DNA of 32,774 nucleotides from Paracoccaceae bacterium (GTDB taxonomy: Bacteria; Pseudomonadota; Alphaproteobacteria; Rhodobacterales; Rhodobacteraceae), in NCBI GenBank assembly GCA_022448925.1, contig JAKVCP010000032.1, forward strand, positions 1 to 32,774. The letters run 5' to 3'. Both the position numbers and the translations under genes were made by a program. The notes under the pieces were generated by a model. The model worked only from the letters and a program-made list of their open reading frames with translations. It was not told the origin of the DNA and ran no database searches. Below are positions 24,068 through 31,848 of the stretch, piece by piece. Positions within the stretch are counted from its first letter, which is position 1; each line of letters opens with the position of its first letter.

Positions 24068-24580
24068 ATGATCGCCTACACAACGGCCCCCGGACGTGGT
24101 GCCATGGACGAATTGCTGTACGGCGTGGCACAACGCTTGCTCCAAAGGGGGCTCAGGCCGGTTGGAACTGTACAAATCAACACGGACAGAGATCACGGCG
24201 GCCCCTGCGACATGGATGTGCAACTGCTTCCCGACGGTGCCACGATACGGATCTCGCAGGATCTTGGACCCCATGCAAAGGGCTGCCGCTTGGATCCCGA
24301 AGCTTTGGCGACCGCTGTGGGCTTTGTCGAACAGCGGCTGGGCGAGGGCGCGGATTGCCTGATCGTCAACAAATTTGGCAAGTCAGAGGCCGACGGACGC
24401 GGTTTCCGTCGGGCAATCGGCGAGGCAATGTCGCTTGGCATCCCTGTTTTGGTTGGGTTGAACCAACTGAACAGTCAGGCGTTCCTGGACTTCACCGAGG
24501 GGCTCGCAACGGAAATCGCTCCAAGCGAAGAGGCGCTTGTGACCTGGTTCTTGCGGCATCTTTCACCTGCGAAAGGCTGA
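24068..24580 (+). CDS. DUF2478 family protein
   Basis: A 170-aa cytoplasmic protein of the DUF2478 family, often annotated as a putative nucleoside-triphosphatase-like protein. The diagnostic central stretch is CLIVNKFGKSEADGRGFRR followed by SLGIPVLVGLN. No clear Walker A motif is present. In other bacteria the family is often near molybdate transport or cofactor genes; in this window it is separate from the XdhC/MobA-like pair, about 9 kb away. AAAGGA lies upstream of the ATG at 24068. It is 119 bases downstream of the aminotransferase on the same strand, so co-transcription is possible. Biochemical role is unknown. Confidence 0.8.
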   Translation: MIAYTTAPGRGAMDELLYGVAQRLLQRGLRPVGTVQINTDRDHGGPCDMDVQLLPDGATIRISQDLGPHAKGCRLDPEALATAVGFVEQRLGEGADCLIVNKFGKSEADGRGFRRAIGEAMSLGIPVLVGLNQLNSQAFLDFTEGLATEIAPSEEALVTWFLRHLSPAKG

Positions 24581-25176
24581 CATATCCGTGCGGCTTTGAG
24601 CGCGCATCAGCAAGACCCATCCATCGTCATCCATGATCCGCAGGCCCGCAACGCCCAAAGAGCGTTTGGCCATGCCGCTTTTGTCCTCCGCATCGTCCGT
24701 TGGGGTGCAAACCAGCCATGAACCCAAAAGGCATGGTCAAGATCAAGACGCCGGAGATCCCATGTCTTGGGCAACGGTCCGTTTTATTCATGGCGACGGC
24801 CAACCGTCTGCATCGCGGCCACGTCAGCGGCGGGCATATGCACCGGGATGGCCGACCCAAGGCGCTGGGTTGCGAAGGGCCGCGCCTCAGTCGTGTGCCC
24901 GCAGGGGCGCGCAGTGGTGTTCGGACATGATCCTGCACCGATGCAGGCCTAGGAGCCACCTCAGAAACCCCATGTGCATCATGGAAATGTGTTCTGAGCA
25001 TGCACCGCATGCGCTGCCCGCCACGGCAGAAATGCTGACCCTGATGCTTACCCCCCGCTGGACGAATGACCGGTTTTCAGCGACCCTGCATGAACAGGTC
25101 TGGCCTTTGCCTTGACCAAAGCGTCGGATCGGCCCAACACCCACAGCGCGACAGGCGCAATGCAGGAGATTGCCGC
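24581..25176. other. Long intergenic stretch with no recognisable gene
   Basis: Nearly 600 bases between DUF2478 and the altronate dehydratase gene. Open frames exist on both strands (for instance plus 24633-25115 and minus 24627-25010), but their products show no family pattern and have skewed composition. I find no tRNA-like fold, repeat or clear promoter by eye. It may be the remains of a deleted gene, or hold the regulatory region of the dehydratase. Confidence 0.4.
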
Positions 25177-26691
25177 ATGACCCGGGACGTTTTGCTTCTT
25201 CATCCCAATGACTCGGTTGCGATTGCTCTTTCTGACCTGAAGGCCGGCACGTGGATCGCCCCGGCAAACGCGGCATTGCAACAAGACATTCCGCGCGGCC
25301 ACAAGGTCGCCATCAAGACGGTTGGCCCGGGCAAACCGGTCTTGCGGTACGGTCAGATCATAGGGCAGGCCTTAGAGACAATTTCGGCGGCCGAGCATGT
25401 GCACACGCATAATCTGGGGATGGGGGAACATGGCGACTGCGCGCCCGGGAGCTTTGAGCAGATGCCAGAGATTTCATGCGAAACGCCCATGTTTCAAGGC
25501 TACCACCGCATCGACGGACATGTGGGCACACGAAATTACATCGGTATCCTAACGTCGGTGAACTGTTCAGGGTCTGTCGCGCAGTTCATTGCCCAGGCCG
25601 CCGAACGCATCGGGTTTTTGGATGACTTCCCGAACATCGACGGCATTGTGCCCATCGTTCATGGAACCGGTTGCGGGATGTCGGGGACCGACGAAGGCTA
25701 TGCCACACTGTTGCGCACACTTGCCGGATACGCCCAGAATCCCAACTTCGGCGGCATTCTTCTGATCGGCCTGGGCTGTGAAGTCATGCAAATCGCAGAC
25801 CTTGTCGGTGGGCGACCGATCCGCGCGGATGGGGTCTTGCGCTACATGACCATCCAGCACGAGGGCGGGACAAAAGCGACAATCGCCAAGGGGCTGGCAG
25901 AGCTGCGTGGGATCGCCCAGTGTGCAAACGAGATCGAACGCGCCCCCGCCCCGATCAGCCGTCTGACGGTTGGGCTGCAATGTGGCGGTTCGGATGGATA
26001 CTCTGGCATCACGGCGAACCCGGCTCTGGGGGTTGCCTCGGATCTGATTGTTGCCCATAGCGGCACGACAATCCTGTCTGAAACACCCGAAATCTATGGC
26101 GCCGAACATCTTTTGACAGCCCGGGCCCGCACACCCGAGATCGCGGCAGCCCTGATGGAACGCATCCGATGGTGGGAGGACTATACCGCCCGCAATGGCG
26201 GCGAGATGGACAACAATCCAAGTCCGGGAAATACGCGCGGCGGACTGACAACCATCCTGGAAAAGTCACTTGGGGCCGTGGCCAAGAGCGGCTCGGCGCC
26301 CTTGCAGGGCGTCTACAGGTTTGGCGAACGTATCACCACCCGCGGTCTTGTCTTCATGGACAGTCCTGGCTTTGATCCCTGCTCAGTCACAGGGCAAGTC
26401 GCCTCGGGTGCGAACCTGATTGTTTTCACCACAGGGCGGGGTTCTGTCTCTGGCTACCAGCCGGTTCCATGCATCAAGCTGGCCACCAATTCCGAAATGT
26501 TTGCCCGGATGTCGGACGACATGGATCTGAACTGTGGTGACATCGTCAGCCAGGGCACATCTGTTGCGGACAAGGGCCGCGAATTGCTGGCTCTGATGAT
26601 CCGTATCGCCAACGGCGAACACACCAGAAGTGAAGCTCTTGGTTTTGGCGGGGTTGAATTTGTGCCTTGGCAGATCGGTGCAATGATGTAG
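25177..26691 (+). CDS. uxaA: UxaA-family altronate (sugar-acid) dehydratase
   Basis: A 504-aa dehydratase with the small SAF domain at the N-terminus (about 1-95) fused to the large catalytic domain, the complete UxaA/GarD layout. Conserved elements include GTRNYIGILTSVNCSGSVAQ (about 135), HGTGCGMSGTDEGY (about 165), GLGCEVMQI, LQCGGSDGYSGITANPALG, and MDSPGFDPCSVTGQVASG near the C-terminus. UxaA dehydrates D-altronate to 2-keto-3-deoxygluconate. The start at 25177 follows CAGGAG by 8 bases; the upstream open frame from 25066 is not family-like. It stands alone on the plus strand. The kdgK product at 12039-12962 would use its product. Related dehydratases act on other sugar acids, so substrate is not certain. 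Confidence 0.87.
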   Translation: MTRDVLLLHPNDSVAIALSDLKAGTWIAPANAALQQDIPRGHKVAIKTVGPGKPVLRYGQIIGQALETISAAEHVHTHNLGMGEHGDCAPGSFEQMPEISCETPMFQGYHRIDGHVGTRNYIGILTSVNCSGSVAQFIAQAAERIGFLDDFPNIDGIVPIVHGTGCGMSGTDEGYATLLRTLAGYAQNPNFGGILLIGLGCEVMQIADLVGGRPIRADGVLRYMTIQHEGGTKATIAKGLAELRGIAQCANEIERAPAPISRLTVGLQCGGSDGYSGITANPALGVASDLIVAHSGTTILSETPEIYGAEHLLTARARTPEIAAALMERIRWWEDYTARNGGEMDNNPSPGNTRGGLTTILEKSLGAVAKSGSAPLQGVYRFGERITTRGLVFMDSPGFDPCSVTGQVASGANLIVFTTGRGSVSGYQPVPCIKLATNSEMFARMSDDMDLNCGDIVSQGTSVADKGRELLALMIRIANGEHTRSEALGFGGVEFVPWQIGAMM

Positions 26692-26844
26692 AGACCGGGC
26701 ACGCCATGGGTTTCCTTAGATCAAGGCACCCGGCAAATGCCGTCATTTCGCGATACGACAACCCGGGCTTGGTTGAGCCGCCACACCCGCCCTGTCACCT
26801 GCGACTGTCCGGCCCGAAAAGGCCGATGGCACTGTCGGCAGATG

Positions 26845-28728
26845 TCAGATCATGGGAAGCCCCTTGGCCCGTCCCATCCGCTTTTGTGCGGCGATCCGGA
26901 AAGGGGCATTTGGGCCTCCAAAACCGATATATCCCGTGTTGCGTTGAACCAGCTCGAAGAAAAAGCCATTGGCGATTGCGGGCGCATAGCACTGAAAGAA
27001 GTCGCCGCCTTCGTCCTGATCATAAAGTACATGTGAGGCTTTCATCCGCGTTAGCAATCCGGCGGGCAGATCAAACCGTGCAGCCAGGTCGTCATAGTAA
27101 TTCGACGGAATCTTGAGCGGAACAAAACCACGCTCCCCCAGTACGTTCAGCGTCGCAAAGATATCGTCGGTTGCCAAGGCAAGATGCTGCACAGAGGCTC
27201 CGAACGTATCAGCCAGGAAAGACCCGGCCAAAGTCCTGTGCGTGTCCGCCCCGTTCAGAGTGACCTTTAGCGCCCCGTCGGAGGATTGAACCACCTGGCT
27301 TCGCACCAAACCATCGGGGTCGATCACATCGACGATCGGAGATTTCTGCATGTCAAACAACGACGTGTAGAACAGGGTCCAGCTTAACATGTCCTCATAG
27401 CTCATGGTCTGCGCCAGGTGATCCACATGGGTCAGGCCGGCCTCCCCCGGCGCTGCGGTGGTGTGGAACTCGCGCTGCCAAACCTGATCCAACCCCGAGG
27501 CCGCATCGATAAAGTGCAGCAAGGACCCAGACAGTCCGCGGATCGCGGGGATAAGCAGTTCTCCGGGCCCCAGCGGCTGCGCAAAAGGCTCGGCGCCGAG
27601 CGCTTCGGCGCGGGTGACGACGGCCTGGGCGTCTTCTACCTGTAGCCCCAGATCGCAGACAGAGGTGCCGCGGGCGTTCCACACAGCACCTGCGTGACCC
27701 ACGGTTTCCTGATTGACGACGATCCGAATGTCGCCTTGCTGCCACAAGGCCACCTGCTTGTTGCGATGGGTTCCAACCCGGACAAATCCCAAGGTGGCCA
27801 GTTGCGTCTCCAGCGCCTGCGCCTCACCGCCCCTGCTGGTGAATTCGGCAAAGCTGACGCCTTTGGGTTTGATACGGGCCGGCAAGGGGGGGGCCACGGT
27901 CTCTACATCGGGTTCGTGTCTTTGAACATCATCCATCAGCGCCACAAGCGACCGGTGACCATCCCGCGCCAGCGCCAGCGTGTTTCCTCCGCGGAACTGG
28001 TCATTGAAAATCTCAAGACTGATCGGTCCGGTATACCCAGCAGCCATGACCGCACGCATGAACCCCGTCACGTCGAGGTCCCCCTCGCCCGGCATATTGC
28101 GAAAATGGCGGGACCAGTACAGCAGATCCATTTCGATCAGGGGCGCATCTGCAAGCTGTACAAAGAAAATCCGGTCGCCGGGAATGCTGCGAATTGTCTG
28201 AGGATCGATTTTGCGGGCCAGCGTGTGGAAGCTGTCAAGAATAAGACCGACGTTGGGATGATCAGCCCGGCGCACCACCTCCCAGGCGTCGCGGTGATCA
28301 TTGACATGCTGCCCCCAGCACAGCGCCTCGTATCCGACGCGCAATCCGCGCTTGGCGGCGCGTTCGCCCAAGGCATGGAAATCATCGGCAGCGCGATCAA
28401 TGCCGCCCAGCGACTTTGGGTGCAAAGAGGAACAGATCAGGATCAGGTCGGTGCCCAGTTCCTGCATGACGTCGAACTTCCGTTCAGCCCGGTCAAATGC
28501 CTTGGCGCGGTAGGGTTCGGGCAGCCCTTCGAAATCACGAAATGGCTGGAACAGGGTGATATTCAGGCCATGGTCGCGGATCATCTCTCCAATTGCGCGC
28601 GGACTTGCCTGATCCGCGATGAAATCCTGTTCAAAAATTTCGATCCCATCGAAGCCAGCAGTGGCGATGGCCATCAGTTTTTCTCGTAGAGTGCCTGAAA
28701 TTGAGACTGTCGCGATCGAGGTTTGCAT
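26845..28728 (-). CDS. quiC1: Two-domain QuiC1-like 3-dehydroshikimate dehydratase (TIM barrel plus HPPD-like domain)
   Basis: A 627-aa fusion. Residues 1-270 are an AP-endonuclease-2-type TIM barrel with metal ligands E134 (VGYE), D165 (GLILDSFH), Q191 (FVQLADAP) and E239 (ISLEIFND), the pattern of bacterial 3-dehydroshikimate dehydratases. Residues about 285-627 form a 4-hydroxyphenylpyruvate-dioxygenase-like VOC domain with candidate ligands H437 (THVDHLAQ), H515 (VQHLALAT) and E592 (FFFELVQR). The reaction would convert 3-dehydroshikimate to protocatechuate in quinate/shikimate use. It is the last gene of a TRAP operon with two Gfo/Idh/MocA dehydrogenases, which is not the classical quinate setting, so a related carbocycle is also possible. 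The ATG lies 3 bases after the previous stop. Confidence 0.8.
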   Translation of the reverse strand: MQTSIATVSISGTLREKLMAIATAGFDGIEIFEQDFIADQASPRAIGEMIRDHGLNITLFQPFRDFEGLPEPYRAKAFDRAERKFDVMQELGTDLILICSSLHPKSLGGIDRAADDFHALGERAAKRGLRVGYEALCWGQHVNDHRDAWEVVRRADHPNVGLILDSFHTLARKIDPQTIRSIPGDRIFFVQLADAPLIEMDLLYWSRHFRNMPGEGDLDVTGFMRAVMAAGYTGPISLEIFNDQFRGGNTLALARDGHRSLVALMDDVQRHEPDVETVAPPLPARIKPKGVSFAEFTSRGGEAQALETQLATLGFVRVGTHRNKQVALWQQGDIRIVVNQETVGHAGAVWNARGTSVCDLGLQVEDAQAVVTRAEALGAEPFAQPLGPGELLIPAIRGLSGSLLHFIDAASGLDQVWQREFHTTAAPGEAGLTHVDHLAQTMSYEDMLSWTLFYTSLFDMQKSPIVDVIDPDGLVRSQVVQSSDGALKVTLNGADTHRTLAGSFLADTFGASVQHLALATDDIFATLNVLGERGFVPLKIPSNYYDDLAARFDLPAGLLTRMKASHVLYDQDEGGDFFQCYAPAIANGFFFELVQRNTGYIGFGGPNAPFRIAAQKRMGRAKGLPMI

Positions 28729-28731
28729 GAT

Positions 28732-29931
28732 CTACGTTCCTTCAATCCGCACCCAGTCCCCACCGGCGGTGTTGGACTGCACCGCGGCCTCGACAAAGCG
28801 GACGCCCGCTGCGCCTTCCTCAACACCGGGATATCCGAGCCAGTCGACCGGGGGCTGAACACCATCACGACGCGCGGCAACTGCCATGGCAAACTCGGTA
28901 TACAGGTTGGCCCAGGCCTCGATCAGACCCTCTGGAAAGCCGCGGCCCGTGCGGACGAAACGTTCGGTGACGCCAGAGACACCATGCCCATGCCCGCGCG
29001 ACAGCACTTGATCGGGCTGACCGAAAATATTCAGCTTCAGCCGCTCGGCGTCCTCCATATCCCATTCAAGCCCGCCTTCGGATCCGAAAATCCGCAGCCG
29101 CAGCCCACCCCGATTTCCCGGCGCCAGACGCGTCGCCATTAGGGTGCCGGGCACCCTGTCAGCATAGCGTATCAGCATAAATGCTGTGTCCTCCAGCGCC
29201 TTTGGCGCACCGCAGACGTGAAATTCGGCGCGCAGATCGGTCATCGGCAACCCCGAGACAAACTGCGCCAAATGCGCGGCATGTGTGCCAATATCACCGA
29301 CGCAACTTGTCGGTCCAGAGATCTTGGGATCCAACCGCCATTTCACATGAGGGGCCTCACCGACATCCTTTGGCGTCATCCAGTCCTGCAGAAACTCGAC
29401 ATGGATCTGGTTGATCTGTCCAAGCACTCCAGCGGCGACAATCTGGCGGGCCTGGCGCACCATCGGAAAGCACGACATCGTGTAGCACACCCCAAAGACC
29501 TGCCCGCTGTCCCGCGCCAACGTGACAAGCGCCTCGGCCTCTGCCAGTTCGTTGGTCAGGGGCTTGTCGCAAAGCACATCTATGCCTGCTGTCAGAAATG
29601 CCTTTGCCGCCGGGAAATGCAGATGGTTCGGAGTTGTGATCATCACGGCATCCACACCATCAGCCCGAGACGCTTCGCCCTGCGCCATCTGGTCAAAAGA
29701 CGCATAACTGCGGTCCGGGTCAAGAAACCACTCTGTTCCGCGGTGACGCGCTTGGTCGGGATCAGAAGACAGAGCCCCCGCCACGATGTCCCAGCGATCA
29801 CTCAGCCGGGCCGCCATGGCCTGAGTCTGCGAGATGCGCCCCCCTCCGACGACGCCAAGGCGAAGGCGGCGAGAGAGCCGCGGAAATCCTGCATTGAAAT
29901 CGATCTGTTGGGGTAAAAGTCTTGCAGTCAT
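28732..29931 (-). CDS. Gfo/Idh/MocA-family dehydrogenase, right-end TRAP operon
   Basis: A 399-aa NAD(P)-dependent oxidoreductase. GVVGGGRISQ (26-35) is the dinucleotide loop, CDKPL (121-125) has the catalytic lysine in a DKP variant of the usual EKP, and CVGDIGTHAAH holds D213 and H217. WRLDP at 198-202 matches the WRYDP element of the dehydrogenase at 9085-10242, so these two are probably paralogues. AGAGGA precedes ATG 29931; a GTG at 29946 is a less likely start. It is 11 bases after the unknown 218-aa gene and 3 bases before the QuiC1-like gene. It probably oxidises a hydroxyl of the imported cyclic or sugar substrate. Confidence 0.87.
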   Translation of the reverse strand: MTARLLPQQIDFNAGFPRLSRRLRLGVVGGGRISQTQAMAARLSDRWDIVAGALSSDPDQARHRGTEWFLDPDRSYASFDQMAQGEASRADGVDAVMITTPNHLHFPAAKAFLTAGIDVLCDKPLTNELAEAEALVTLARDSGQVFGVCYTMSCFPMVRQARQIVAAGVLGQINQIHVEFLQDWMTPKDVGEAPHVKWRLDPKISGPTSCVGDIGTHAAHLAQFVSGLPMTDLRAEFHVCGAPKALEDTAFMLIRYADRVPGTLMATRLAPGNRGGLRLRIFGSEGGLEWDMEDAERLKLNIFGQPDQVLSRGHGHGVSGVTERFVRTGRGFPEGLIEAWANLYTEFAMAVAARRDGVQPPVDWLGYPGVEEGAAGVRFVEAAVQSNTAGGDWVRIEGT

Positions 29932-29942
29932 GATGTCCTCTT

Positions 29943-30599
29943 TCACGCAGGCGGGGTTGCGCCATCGGGCAGCATTTCGACCGCCAGAAAAATTGAGGGC
30001 GTTATGGTTTCGAACTGATGCCAGGGAAATCGACCTTGGGCGTCATACATCGGTCGGTGGGTTGTGCCCGGGGCCATCGGCTCTTCGAGATAGAGCGTGC
30101 CGACATCTTTTTCGCGGCACTGCTGCATCTTGCCAAATCCAACGACCTGGGTGTGCACCTCACGAAATCCCGGTACCGGGCAAAAGGCATGATCCTTGTG
30201 CAACCCGACGCGCAACGGAACAGAGCCCGCGTGATAAAAGGTGAATCCGTACTGCCCGACCCACGCCTTGGGCGACATGTAATGACTGACGCCGCGCAAA
30301 CGCTCTTCGCCGCGCACGGCAAACGCAGACGGCCATGCGTCACGCACCTGCGCCATCAATGCCGCGTCATCGGTGTGATCGGCAAATCGCTCAATCAAGA
30401 CGGTATGACACAGAGTGCGGAGCTCGGTGTTGGCGACAATCACCGACTGCAAGTGCCCAAGCTGCTGATCGCGGATGCACATCGGCGTTTCAGACAGATT
30501 CAGGGCAATCGCTTTGCCTGCCACCACGTGACTGTCTTCATCAGTCAGGATACGCAGTGTGAAAAAGGGTTCGCTGATATCCAGTGTTTCAACCGGCAT
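29943..30599 (-). CDS. Unknown 218-aa protein, possibly cupin-like
   Basis: A soluble 218-aa protein with no signal peptide or membrane segment. I do not recognise the family. The C-terminal half is rich in short beta-type stretches and histidines, with H149 (FREVHTQVVGF), E172 and E173 (LYLEEPMAPGTTHRPMYD, including H181) and H194 (FPWHQFE). This spacing resembles a cupin metal site, but that is a guess. The gene begins inside the end of the preceding dehydrogenase gene (11-base overlap) and ends 11 bases before the next, so it is a firm member of the operon and not a chance frame. It may be a sugar isomerase, lactonase or mutarotase-like partner for the dehydrogenases. Confidence 0.75.
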   Translation of the reverse strand: MPVETLDISEPFFTLRILTDEDSHVVAGKAIALNLSETPMCIRDQQLGHLQSVIVANTELRTLCHTVLIERFADHTDDAALMAQVRDAWPSAFAVRGEERLRGVSHYMSPKAWVGQYGFTFYHAGSVPLRVGLHKDHAFCPVPGFREVHTQVVGFGKMQQCREKDVGTLYLEEPMAPGTTHRPMYDAQGRFPWHQFETITPSIFLAVEMLPDGATPPA

Positions 30600-31845
30600 T
30601 CTGAATATCCTCTGGCATGAGGTTCGCCGGCGCCGTACATGCCGGCCCGCTGTTTTCTGGCGCGCCGTCGACGGACAGGGCGTTTTCAGATGCGGGAAAA
30701 GTTTCCGGCAGCCTGTCTGGCACCCGGCAGCTTCCGTCTATATCGACCAAGCGCCCTTCCCGGGCAGATTCCTCGATCCCGACCATGACTTTCAGCACAT
30801 GTTGTGCAAGATCGCCGCCTGCGCGCACTGGCCTGTCATCGCGGACAGCATAGGCCAGATCAAGCAGCCCCAAGCCCCGGCAATCTTCGTTAAATCCATG
30901 GGTTGTCTTGGCCAACTGCCAGTCATCACGCCCCGTTGGCCGGGGCTGAAACTCCCATCGCGACTGGGCGCGGGTGCGATACCAGACCGGACCTTGAAAT
31001 ATGTTGGCGCCATGCACCGGGTCTGGGTCGGGAATGCAGATTGTGCCCTCTTCGCCATAAATTTCGAACCGGGGTGTTTCACTGTCCCAGACATCGAAAC
31101 TCATGGTCATGGTTCCGATGACACCGCTGGAAAACCGGATCATGGATTGCGAATGGGTGTCGACCTCAACCGGCATCCAATCTCCGTGCCGGGGACCGTT
31201 TTCGATCATGCGGCGGCTGAACGTGCGCCGCGCCATGCCACTGACCTGGGAAATTGGCCCAAGCAGAAAGACCATGGCGGTCAGATAGTAGGGACCAAGA
31301 TCCAACAAGGGCCCTCCGCCGGTCTGATAATAGAAATCGGGGTTCGGGTGATGGCGCTCGACACCATGGGTTCCAACAAAAGCCATCACGCCCGTCGGAC
31401 TCCCTATCAGGCCCTGATCGATCAATTTGCGGACCGTCTGCCAGCGACCGCCCAGAAAGGTGTCCGGAGCGTTTCCGACTTTCAGGCCTTTGGCCTGGGC
31501 CAGATCCAATATCCGCTGTCCATCTGCAACAGTGGTGGCAAAGGGTTTTTCCGAATAGACATGTTTGCCCGCTGTCAACGCCTTGATGCTAATGTCGGCA
31601 TGCGCCGAAGGGACTGTCAGATTCAAAATGCAATCAATCTGAGGGTCCGCGATGATTTCATCCGGAGTACCTGTTGATGGAACACCAAAGGCCTCGGCCT
31701 TGGCCCGGCTCTCTTGTGGGTTCAAACTGCCACACGCGGTGATGTCCAGCTCTGGAAAGCGGGCACAGGTCTTGAGATAGATGTCACTGATACGTCCCGT
31801 GCCGATCAAGCCAACACGCAGGTGTGGAACAGGTTTTTGGCTCAT
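30589..31845 (-). CDS. Gfo/Idh/MocA-family dehydrogenase with DxGPYY active-site variant
   Basis: A 418-aa NAD(P)-dependent oxidoreductase. VGLIGTGRIS (11-20) is the dinucleotide loop, SEKPFAT (98-104) contains K100, and GGGPLLDLGPYYLTA has D182 followed by tyrosines where most members have the DxGxH histidine. This variant occurs in a known subgroup of the family, so it need not be inactive. It extends about 40 residues past the usual C-terminus, with a polar tail. Its ATG is 3 bases after the dctM stop, and it overlaps the unknown 218-aa gene by 11 bases. Substrate is unknown; the setting suggests oxidation of a solute brought in by the TRAP system. Confidence 0.87.
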   Translation of the reverse strand: MSQKPVPHLRVGLIGTGRISDIYLKTCARFPELDITACGSLNPQESRAKAEAFGVPSTGTPDEIIADPQIDCILNLTVPSAHADISIKALTAGKHVYSEKPFATTVADGQRILDLAQAKGLKVGNAPDTFLGGRWQTVRKLIDQGLIGSPTGVMAFVGTHGVERHHPNPDFYYQTGGGPLLDLGPYYLTAMVFLLGPISQVSGMARRTFSRRMIENGPRHGDWMPVEVDTHSQSMIRFSSGVIGTMTMSFDVWDSETPRFEIYGEEGTICIPDPDPVHGANIFQGPVWYRTRAQSRWEFQPRPTGRDDWQLAKTTHGFNEDCRGLGLLDLAYAVRDDRPVRAGGDLAQHVLKVMVGIEESAREGRLVDIDGSCRVPDRLPETFPASENALSVDGAPENSGPACTAPANLMPEDIQNAG

Positions 31846-31848
31846 GGG

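Noticed and set aside
26692-26844. Possible terminator between the converging altronate dehydratase and QuiC1-like genes
   Set aside because: Only a broken CCGGG/CCCGG pairing with a long loop and no T run; not convincing.
27694-28689. 331-codon plus-strand open frame opposite the QuiC1-like gene
   Set aside because: It lies wholly opposite a gene with intact metal ligands, and no recognisable domain was seen.
30559-31677. 372-codon plus-strand open frame opposite the DxGPYY dehydrogenase
   Set aside because: Shadow frame with no family resemblance; the minus-strand gene has all Rossmann and EKP motifs.
26845-31845. C-glycoside or 3-keto-glycoside cleaving system (Gfo/Idh/MocA plus TIM-barrel lyase)
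   Set aside because: The combination looks similar in outline, but the TIM barrel here has the QuiC1 ligand set and HPPD-like fusion, and the small protein does not resemble the known small lyase subunit.
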